Assembly: GCA_036732755.1 (NCBI GenBank) | Contig: DAINBU010000148.1 | Coordinates: 1 to 11,108 of the forward strand | Direction: 5' to 3' | DNA from: DASRRB01 sp036732755 | GTDB taxonomy: Bacteria; Planctomycetota; B15-G4; SIAN01 | Length of the DNA: 11,108 nt | In this document: positions 1 through 5,258 of the stretch, piece after piece | How positions within the stretch are numbered: position 1 is the stretch's first letter | Layout: every line of letters begins with the position of its first letter | Made by a program: the position numbers and the translations under genes | The notes under the pieces: generated by a model | The model's input: the letters and a program-made list of their open reading frames with translations, nothing else | What the model was told of the DNA's origin: nothing | The model's database searches: none

Positions 1-194
1 CCGACGCCGCGCGCCGGGTCGTCGCGCGACGACAGCGGGTGGCGCGTGCCGAAGCCGGCGAGCGTGCGCACGTCGCGTTCGAGGCGCGCGCGATCGACGC
101 GCGCGAGCAGGGCGGAGACGTCGGCGGGCTCCGGCCCGTCCGGCGTCGCTCGCGCGAGCGCGAGCAGGAGGAGCGGCGCGGCATGGAGGCTCAT
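1..194 (-). CDS. Probable M28-family metallopeptidase, N-terminal fragment
   Basis: The minus-strand frame opens at the ATG ending at 194 and runs off the left edge, giving 64 codons. The first ~16 residues are hydrophobic (MSLHAAPLLLLALARA) and look like a signal peptide. They are followed by a helix-like stretch and then LAGFGTRHPLS. A motif of the form LaxxGtRhxlS, followed by a Gly-Val/Ile-Gly segment, is typical of the region just before the catalytic domain of secreted M28 aminopeptidases. The metal-binding residues lie beyond the window, so the assignment rests on this N-terminal motif only. The gene diverges from the hemerythrin gene with about 50 bases between them. It could be another secreted hydrolase; family confidence is moderate. 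Confidence 0.55.
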   Translation of the reverse strand, partial: MSLHAAPLLLLALARATPDGPEPADVSALLARVDRARLERDVRTLAGFGTRHPLSSRDDPARGV

Positions 195-246
195 GCCGGA
201 ACCTTAGTCGATCTCGCTAGCGTGCGATCCGGGAGACCCCTCCGCG
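195..246. promoter_or_regulatory. Short divergent intergenic region
   Basis: These 52 bases separate the starts of the M28-like gene (minus) and the hemerythrin gene (plus), so they must hold the 5' signals of both unless transcription starts inside a gene. A GGGAG at 231-235, eleven bases before the ATG at 247, is a possible ribosome binding site for the hemerythrin gene. I see no convincing -35/-10 pair. Confidence 0.35.
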
Positions 247-750
247 ATGGCACGACCCCGGGACCGCTTCGTCACCCTCACCGACCTGCACGAGGAGCTC
301 CTCGCCGAGTTCGAGCGCCACCAGTTCGCGCTGCTCCACCGCGACTTCCCGGGCGCCCGCGCACAGCTCGCCGCCTTCACCGCGCGCCTCGAGCGCCACA
401 TCGCCGTCGAGGAGGAGCTCTTCGACACCGTGTTCGCCCACTCCACCGACGTGACGCGCAACGACCCGACCATGGGCCGCGCGCCGGTCGACCTCTTCAC
501 CGGCGAGCACAAGCACTTCCGTGCCATGCTGCGCGAGTTCGAGCGCGACGCCGCCCGGCTCGACGCGTCCGACCCCGAGGTCGACGCGCGCGTGCTGCAG
601 CTGCTCGACGCGCAGACGATCTTCAAGGAGTTCTTCCGCCACCACGACGAGCGCGAGAGGAACCTGCTCTATCCCGTTTTCGACGAGCGCGTCCCGGCCG
701 CGCAGCGCGACGAGCTGCTGCGCCGTCTGAACGAGGCCGACCGCGGCTGA
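247..750 (+). CDS. Hemerythrin HHE cation-binding domain protein
   Basis: This 167-residue cytoplasmic protein is a single four-helix hemerythrin/HHE domain, a family that binds a di-iron centre and is used for oxygen, NO or iron handling and for redox sensing. Two HxxxE motifs are visible: H51-x3-E55 (HIAVEE) and H133-x3-E137 (HHDERE). Further histidines at 15, 25, 88 and 90 are candidates for the remaining ligands. The C-terminal motif with ERNLLYPVFDE is characteristic of the family, in which the last helix carries the E...lyP pattern. There is no signal peptide or membrane segment. It lies 84 bases upstream of the S1C protease on the same strand. The precise role (oxygen, NO, or iron-sulfur repair as in RIC/YtfE) cannot be read from sequence, and the N-terminal ScdA-type domain of RIC proteins is absent. 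Confidence 0.9.
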   Translation: MARPRDRFVTLTDLHEELLAEFERHQFALLHRDFPGARAQLAAFTARLERHIAVEEELFDTVFAHSTDVTRNDPTMGRAPVDLFTGEHKHFRAMLREFERDAARLDASDPEVDARVLQLLDAQTIFKEFFRHHDERERNLLYPVFDERVPAAQRDELLRRLNEADRG

Positions 751-796
751 GTGACGCGGTTGGCGCCGCTCGCGAGCTTCGCTAGGAGCGGGCCCC

Positions 797-819
797 TTCC
801 GTCCCGCCCGGGGACGGGG
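797..819 (+). terminator. GC-rich hairpin between hemerythrin and protease genes
   Basis: CCGTCCC (799-805) and GGGACGG (811-817) form a perfect 7-bp stem with a 5-base loop, extendable by two wobble pairs to 797-819. There is no T-tract after it. It sits 47 bases after the hemerythrin stop and just before the protease ribosome binding site at 825-830. It could terminate or attenuate the hemerythrin transcript, or structure the protease leader. Confidence 0.4.
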
Positions 820-824
820 AATGC

Positions 825-830
825 GAGGAG
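825..830 (+). promoter_or_regulatory. Ribosome binding site that sets the S1C protease start
   Basis: GAGGAG lies four bases before the ATG at 835. The same frame is open back to a GTG at 751 directly after the hemerythrin stop, but that GTG has no comparable site, and the intervening 28 codons look like leader sequence containing a hairpin. This favours translation from 835. Confidence 0.6.
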
Positions 831-834
831 CGCC

Positions 835-1809
835 ATGACTTCCGGACCGGATCAGGACGACGCCCCGCTGCTCGACGCCTACTCGCGCGCGGTCGCCGGC
901 GTGGTCGCGCGCGTGAGCCCGTCGGTGCTGAAGCTGCAGGTGCGCCACGCGGGCGGCCGGCGCGGCGAGGCGGTCGGCTCGGGCTCGTGCTTCGTATTCA
1001 CGCCCGACGGTTTCGTGCTCACCAACAGCCACGTCGTGCACGGCGCGAGCGCGCTCGCGGCGGTGGCCGACGACGGCGAGCCGATCCCGTGCGAGCTCGT
1101 GGGCGAGGACCCGGCGACCGACCTCGCGGTGGTCCGACTTGCGCGGCCCACGGCGGCGCCGGTCGAGCTCGGCGACGCGAGCCGGCTCGTGGTCGGGCAG
1201 CTCGTGGTCGCGATCGGCAACCCGCTCGGCTTCCAGTGCACCGTGACGGCCGGAGTGGTGAGCGCGCTCGGGCGGAGCCTGCGCTCGCAGTCGGGGCGGC
1301 TGATCGACAGCGTGATCCAGACCGACGCGGCGCTCAACCCCGGCAACTCGGGCGGGCCGCTCGTCGCGAGCGACGGCCGCGTGATCGGCGTGAACACGGC
1401 GGTCATCCAGCCGGCGCAGGGGATCGCCTTCGCGATCTCGGTCGACACGGCGAAGCTCGTGGCCGGGCTCCTGATCAAGGACGGCCGCGTGCGGCGCGGC
1501 TTCCTCGGCATCGCCGGCCAGGACGTCGTGCTGCGGCCGGCCATCGTCGAGTCGCTGCAGCTCCCGGTGAAGAGCGGCCTCCTGGTCCTGGGCGTCGAGC
1601 CGGGCAGCCCGGCGTCCCGCGCCTCCCTGCAAGAAGGCGACGTCGTGGTCGGCCTCGACGGCCGCCCGATCCGCGGCATCGACGACCTCCATCGCGAGCT
1701 CACGCTGGCTCGTGTCGGCGCGCGCTCGACGTTCACGCTGCTGCGGCGCGGAGAGAGGCTCGACGTCGAGATCTGGCCGATCGAGGCGGCGGCGCGCGCC
1801 GCGGCTTGA
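835..1809 (+). CDS. S1C (HtrA/DegP-like) serine protease with one PDZ domain
   Basis: This 324-residue trypsin-like serine protease of the HtrA/Deg type would degrade misfolded or regulatory proteins. The catalytic triad is readable: H66 in LTNSHVV, D96 in ATDLAVV and S172 in NPGNSGGPL. A GSGS segment precedes H66, and IGNPLG with VTAGVVSALGR fill the usual positions of the second barrel. A single PDZ domain occupies about residues 220-310 (GFLGI, then GVEPGSPA and EGDVVVGLDG). Unlike DegP, DegQ or DegS, there is no signal peptide or membrane anchor from the chosen start, so the enzyme is predicted to be cytoplasmic. An upstream in-frame GTG at 751 would add 28 residues without creating a signal peptide. 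It follows the hemerythrin gene and is convergent with hutU across a repeat-filled spacer. Confidence 0.93.
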   Translation: MTSGPDQDDAPLLDAYSRAVAGVVARVSPSVLKLQVRHAGGRRGEAVGSGSCFVFTPDGFVLTNSHVVHGASALAAVADDGEPIPCELVGEDPATDLAVVRLARPTAAPVELGDASRLVVGQLVVAIGNPLGFQCTVTAGVVSALGRSLRSQSGRLIDSVIQTDAALNPGNSGGPLVASDGRVIGVNTAVIQPAQGIAFAISVDTAKLVAGLLIKDGRVRRGFLGIAGQDVVLRPAIVESLQLPVKSGLLVLGVEPGSPASRASLQEGDVVVGLDGRPIRGIDDLHRELTLARVGARSTFTLLRRGERLDVEIWPIEAAARAAA

Positions 1810-1814
1810 AACTG

Positions 1815-1931
1815 GAGCGGACGTCGAGAACGGGGGTGAAGAGGCCGCGGGGAGCAGGGCTCCGTGGTCGAACGCGCGACGGGCGAGGGCGGGTGGAGGG
1901 GCGGAGGAGAAAAAGGCTCGATGTACGGGAC
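1815..1931 (+). repeat. Dispersed repeat, copy 1 (plus orientation)
   Basis: This ~117-base element begins five bases after the protease stop. It matches the reverse complement of copy 2 along its length. Two blocks are identical: a 19-base block at 1838-1856 (core GAAGAGGCCGCGGGGAGCA) and an 18-base block at 1899-1916 (core GGCGGAGGAGAAAAAGG). A CGCGCGACGG segment lies between them, and both copies end in a ...CGGGAC sequence. Its left end, 1815-1828, is repeated in inverted form at 2499-2512 in copy 3. No coding function is apparent. Confidence 0.8.
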
Positions 1932-2030
1932 ACGCTCGCCCCAAGCCACAGATGAACGGCGGGCTCGCTCGGCATTCGGCGGGGACGGACACGACTCGCA
2001 GCACCACCGTGGTCGGCCGCCTCATGCACG

Positions 2031-2161
2031 GTCCCGTCCCTCGACCTTTTTCTCCTCCGCCCTTTCACAACCGTTCGAGACCGTCGCGCGACGCCACGAA
2101 ACATTGCTCCCCGCGGCCTCTTCGCACGGTCCTCGAACGACGTCCGACATCGTTGCTGCGC
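2031..2161 (-). repeat. Dispersed repeat, copy 2 (minus orientation)
   Basis: This copy is the inverted partner of copy 1. The block 2045-2062 is the reverse complement of 1899-1916, and 2105-2123 is the reverse complement of 1838-1856. Its right part, 2113-2161, matches the reverse complement of copy 3 at 2449-2497 with only three differences in 49 bases by my alignment. Copies 1 and 2 are separated by about 100 bases, so a transcript across them could form a long imperfect hairpin. Confidence 0.82.
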
Positions 2162-2448
2162 CACGGGAGATTGACGGTGCGCGCACGATCGGCGTCGGGT
2201 TGAATCTGGATGCTTGGAGCGACGGCACGGTCTTGAACGAGAGGTCGCGCCTCTTGCCTTCTTCGCTTTCAAATGACGATGCACCGTGGTCGGGCATCGA
2301 ATCGCCACGAGCGGTGTCGGCATGCGAGATGCCAGGTCCAGTCCGCGCGCGAACGGCCCAGCTCTCGACTCGATGAAGCCGGGTCGAGTCCCGTGACGCA
2401 AACGACGTCGATCCCGGAGCGCGTCTCCGATCCGGTTCATCGCCCGCA
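2162..2448. other. Non-coding spacer with lower GC content
   Basis: No convincing gene is visible in these ~290 bases. The segment 2221-2280 is about 55% G+C by count, well below the flanking genes. Two small hairpins can be seen: AGAGG/CCTCT around TCGCG at 2240-2254, and a 7-bp stem GACTCGA/TCGAGTC at 2367-2390. Open frames cross the region on both strands, but they run through the repeats and match no family I recognise. Confidence 0.5.
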
Positions 2449-2512
2449 GCGCAGAAACAATGTCGGACGTCGTTCGAGGACCGTGGGAAGAGGCCGCCCT
2501 CGACGTCCGCTC
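2449..2512 (+). repeat. Dispersed repeat, copy 3 (short, self-complementary)
   Basis: The left 49 bases (2449-2497) match the reverse complement of copy 2 (2113-2161) with three differences. The next 14 bases (2499-2512) are identical to the reverse complement of the left end of copy 1 (1815-1828). The middle of the element, including the GGCGGAGGAGAAAAAGG block, is missing. This looks like two element ends joined by an internal deletion, resembling a miniature palindromic element. It ends 10 bases from the hutU stop codon. Confidence 0.78.
2464..2509 (-). terminator. Hairpin downstream of hutU formed by repeat copy 3
   Basis: CGGACGTCG (2464-2472) and CGACGTCCG (2501-2509) form a perfect 9-bp stem. 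An alternative pairing with a 4-base bulge adds a CGAGG/CCTCG helix. On the hutU transcript it starts about 13 bases after the stop and is followed by ACATTGTTTC, a weak T-rich run. It could end the hutU transcript, or the repeat may simply have inserted there. Confidence 0.4.
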
Positions 2513-2522
2513 ATTTCTTCCT

Positions 2523-4193
2523 TCACTCGCGCCACGGCAGCCGGATGCCGCGCTCTTGAGCGATCTCGAGCGCGCGTTCGTAGCCGGCGTCGGCGTGGCG
2601 GACGATGCCCATGCCGGGGTCGGTGGTGAGGACGCGCTGGAGGCGGGCGGCGGCGGCGGGCGTGCCGTCGGCGACGATCACCTGGCCGGCGTGGATCGAG
2701 TTGCCGATGCCGACGCCGCCGCCGTGATGGATCGAGACCCAGGTCGCGCCAGCCGCGCAATTCAGCAGCGCATTCAGCAGCGGCCAGTCGGCGACCGCGT
2801 CGCTGCCGTCCTTCATCCCCTCCGTCTCGCGGAAGGGCGACGCGACCGAGCCGCAGTCGAGGTGGTCGCGGCCGATCACGATCGGCGCCGAGATCCTGCC
2901 GCTCGCGACCAGCTCGTTGATGCGCACGCCGAACTTCGCGCGCTCGCCGTAGCCGAGCCAGCAGATGCGGGCGGGCAGCCCCTGGAAGGCGATCCGCTCG
3001 CGCGCGAGCGTGATCCAGCGCCGCAGCGCGCGGTCCTGCGGGAAGAGCTCGAGCACCGTTTCGTCCGTGACCGCGATGTCCTTCGGATCGCCCGAGAGCG
3101 CGACCCAGCGGAACGGCCCCTTCCCCTCGCAGAAGAGCGGGCGGACGTACTCGGGCACGAAGCCCGGGATCTCGAAGGCGTCGGAGAGGCCGGCCTTCAC
3201 CGCCTCGCCGCGCAGGTTGTTGCCGTAGTCGAAGGTGACCGCGCCCTTGCGCTTCAGCGCGAGCATCGCGGCGCAGTGTTCGCGGACCGTCGCGCTCGCG
3301 CGCCGCTGGTACTCCCTGGGGTCGCGCACGCGCAGCTCGAGCGCCGCCGCGAGCGGCAGCCCGCGCGGCACGTAGCCGTTCAGGAGGTCGTGCGCGGAGG
3401 TCTGGTCCGTGAGCAGGTCGGGGACGATGCCGCGCGCGAGCAGCCGCTCGAGCAGGTCGGCGGCGTTGCCGGGCCAGCCGACCGAGACCGCCTTCTTCTG
3501 GCGCTTCAATTCGAGCGCACGATCGATCGCGGCGTCGAGGTCGGCGACCTGCTCGTCGAGGTAACGCGTCTTCAGGCGTTTCGCGATGCGCGCCGGATCG
3601 ACCTCGGCCGCGAGGAAGGTCGCGCCGGTCATCACCGCCGCGAGCGGCTGCGCGCCGCCCATCCCGCCGAGCCCCGCGCTCACCGCGAGTCGCCCCGCCG
3701 CTTCACCGCCGAAATGGCGGTCGACCGCCGCGTGGAACGTCTCGTAGGTCCCCTGCACGATCCCCTGTGAACCGATGTAGATCCACGAGCCCGCGGTCAT
3801 CTGCCCGAACATCATGAGTCCGCGCCGCTCGAGCTCGCGGAAGTGGTCCCACGTCCCCCACGCTGGAACGAGATTGCTGTTGGCGAGGAGCACGCGCGGC
3901 GCGTCGGCGTGCGTCCGGAACACGCCGACCGGCTTGCCCGACTGGATCAGAAGCGTTTCGTCGTCGCCGAGCTTCCGGAGCGCGCGCAGGATCGCGTCGA
4001 AAGCGTCCCAGTCGCGCGCCGCCTTGCCGCTGCCGCCGTAGACGACGAGGCGATCGGGATCCTCGGCGACCTCGGGGTCGAGATTGTTCTGGAGCATCCG
4101 GAACGGCGCTTCGGTGAGCCACGACCGGCAGGTGAGCTGGGTGCCGCGCGGCGCGCGGACCGGACGGGGCTGGCTGGCTTCACGCGGATCCAC
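2523..4193 (-). CDS. hutU: Urocanate hydratase (urocanase)
   Basis: HutU catalyses the second step of histidine degradation, hydrating urocanate to 4-imidazolone-5-propanoate with tightly bound NAD+ as an electrophilic cofactor. The family sequence is intact along its length: RAPRGTQL near the N-terminus, NNLDPEVAE, VVYGG, QMTAGSWIYIGSQGIVQGTY, GLGGMGGAQPLA (about 174-183), TDQTSAHD, FDYGNN, GPFRWVALSGDP, LPARICW and HHGGGVGIG. C411 in LPARICW matches the conserved active-site cysteine. I place the start at the GTG ending at 4193 because AGGAGG lies ten bases upstream. This gives 556 residues, the normal family length. An ATG at 4247 would add 18 unconserved residues with no good ribosome binding site. 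No other hut gene is in the window. The gene diverges from the methyltransferase. Confidence 0.97.
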   Translation of the reverse strand: MDPREASQPRPVRAPRGTQLTCRSWLTEAPFRMLQNNLDPEVAEDPDRLVVYGGSGKAARDWDAFDAILRALRKLGDDETLLIQSGKPVGVFRTHADAPRVLLANSNLVPAWGTWDHFRELERRGLMMFGQMTAGSWIYIGSQGIVQGTYETFHAAVDRHFGGEAAGRLAVSAGLGGMGGAQPLAAVMTGATFLAAEVDPARIAKRLKTRYLDEQVADLDAAIDRALELKRQKKAVSVGWPGNAADLLERLLARGIVPDLLTDQTSAHDLLNGYVPRGLPLAAALELRVRDPREYQRRASATVREHCAAMLALKRKGAVTFDYGNNLRGEAVKAGLSDAFEIPGFVPEYVRPLFCEGKGPFRWVALSGDPKDIAVTDETVLELFPQDRALRRWITLARERIAFQGLPARICWLGYGERAKFGVRINELVASGRISAPIVIGRDHLDCGSVASPFRETEGMKDGSDAVADWPLLNALLNCAAGATWVSIHHGGGVGIGNSIHAGQVIVADGTPAAAARLQRVLTTDPGMGIVRHADAGYERALEIAQERGIRLPWRE

Positions 4194-4298
4194 CGGGGTC
4201 GCGCCTCCTCGGGTCGTCGTCCTGCGCGCGGTCGCGAAGCGCGGCATCGTAGCCGCGGTCCGTTACTCTCCCCGCCCTTCGGGAGAAGACGGGCCGTG
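4194..4298. promoter_or_regulatory. Divergent intergenic region between hutU and PRMT-like gene
   Basis: This region holds the 5' signals of both genes. CCTCCT at 4204-4209 is AGGAGG on the hutU strand, ten bases before its GTG. GGGAGAAG at 4281-4288 is the likely ribosome binding site of the methyltransferase. I see no clear operator palindrome or HutC-type site and no confident -35/-10 boxes. Confidence 0.45.
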
Positions 4299-5231
4299 AT
4301 GATCGAGTTCCAGCGCCTGATCCTCGGCGACCGCGTCCGCAACGACGCCTTCGCGAAGGCGCTCGCGCGCACGATCGTCCGCGGCCGCTCGACCGTCGCC
4401 GACCTCGGGTCGGGCACCGGCTTCCTCGCGTTCCTGGCGCGGCGGCTCGGCGCGAAGCGCTGCTGGCTCTACGAAGTGAGCGAACTGCTCGACCTCTCCA
4501 AGGAACTCGCGAAGCGCAACGGCATCGACGGGCTCACCTTCGTGCGCTCGCACTCGACCGAGGTCGAAAAGCCGCCGAAGGTCGACGTCGTGGTCTCCGA
4601 GACGCTCGGCAACTTCGCGCTCGAGGAAAACGTGCTCGAGACGCTGCAGGACGCGCGGCGCTTCCTCAAGCCGGGCGGCGTCGTGATCCCGCAGCGGCTG
4701 CGGCAGTTCGTGGCGCCGGTCGTCGATCCGCGCCTTGCCGCCTCGATCGACGTCTGGGGCGCGATCGGCCACGGGCTCGACTTCACGGCGGCGCGCGCGA
4801 TCTCGCTGCAGAACGTCTTCGTGCGGACGATCCGGGGCGGCGATCTGCTTTCAACTCCCGACGCGGTGCAGACCTGGGACACGGTCGACTTCCGGCGCGA
4901 CACGGAGAGCGTGCGCTCCTCGACGGTCGAGTGGATCTTCGCCAAGCCGGCCGCGATCCACGGCTTCGCGCTCTGGTGGGAGTGCGACGTGGTCGAGGGG
5001 ATCACCCTCTCGACCGCCCCCGACGCGCCGCCGACCCACTGGGAGCAGATCTTCCTCCCGCCGCTCCTGCCGCTGCGCCTGCGGGCGGGCGACCGGCTGC
5101 GCCTCGCGCTCGAGGTCGACTCGCGTCCCGAGGTGAAGATCAACCTGCGCTGGCGCACGACGGTGGTCGATCCGCGCGGACGGCTGCGCGTCGACGCGAC
5201 GCAGGACATGCGCGAGGGGCACCTCGAATGA
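4299..5231 (+). CDS. Protein arginine methyltransferase-like SAM methyltransferase
   Basis: This 310-residue protein has the two-part PRMT layout. The Rossmann methyltransferase half carries motif I VADLGSGTG (33-41), the acidic residue E59 for the SAM ribose, and SETLGNFALEE. In the last of these, E101 and E110 are nine residues apart, the same spacing as the double-E loop of PRMT1 that clamps the arginine guanidinium. KPGGVVIPQ follows. The C-terminal half resembles the PRMT beta-barrel, with LSTAPDAPPTHWEQ containing the THW loop at 246-248. The N-terminal YxxY helix of eukaryotic PRMTs is missing; the protein begins at the conserved LxDxxRNDAF segment. GTG at 4296 is an alternative start. 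The family methylates protein arginine in eukaryotes; the substrate here is unknown and could be a small molecule. It diverges from hutU and converges on the S41 gene. Confidence 0.85.
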   Translation: MIEFQRLILGDRVRNDAFAKALARTIVRGRSTVADLGSGTGFLAFLARRLGAKRCWLYEVSELLDLSKELAKRNGIDGLTFVRSHSTEVEKPPKVDVVVSETLGNFALEENVLETLQDARRFLKPGGVVIPQRLRQFVAPVVDPRLAASIDVWGAIGHGLDFTAARAISLQNVFVRTIRGGDLLSTPDAVQTWDTVDFRRDTESVRSSTVEWIFAKPAAIHGFALWWECDVVEGITLSTAPDAPPTHWEQIFLPPLLPLRLRAGDRLRLALEVDSRPEVKINLRWRTTVVDPRGRLRVDATQDMREGHLE

Positions 5232-5240
5232 CGCGGCGCG

Positions 5241-5258
5241 CGGCGCGGTGAGGCGCCG
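5241..5258. terminator. Possible bidirectional terminator hairpin between convergent genes
   Basis: CGGCGC (5241-5246) and GCGCCG (5253-5258) form a 6-bp stem with a 6-base loop. It fills most of the 27-base gap between the methyltransferase stop (5229-5231) and the S41 peptidase stop (5259-5261, minus strand). There is no T-tract in either direction, and such short GC palindromes are frequent at this base composition. Confidence 0.3.

Noticed and set aside
217..2025. Long minus-strand open frame (602 codons) opposite the hemerythrin and protease genes
   Set aside because: High GC content suppresses stop codons, and the translation is Arg/Ala/Asp-rich without domains. The plus-strand genes have clear motifs.
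2378..2400. tRNA-like T-arm sequence GCCGGGTCGAGTCCCGTG
   Set aside because: The T loop is one base short. No matching acceptor, D or anticodon arms can be found at the right distance, and TCGAGTC is one arm of a local 7-bp hairpin with GACTCGA at 2367-2373.
1733..2440. Open frames of 90 to 235 codons on both strands across the repeat region
   Set aside because: They run through the repeat copies, have low-complexity Arg/Pro/Ser composition, match no family I recognise and overlap each other. Similarity between their translations is explained by the repeated DNA.
4194..4247. hutU start at the ATG ending at 4247
   Set aside because: The 18 extra residues are not conserved in urocanases, and AGGAGG at 4204-4209 supports the GTG ending at 4193. 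The upstream start remains possible.
3843..4298. Upstream extension of the methyltransferase frame
   Set aside because: It is antisense to the 5' half of hutU. The conserved PRMT sequence begins immediately after the ATG at 4299, which follows a GGGAGAAG site.
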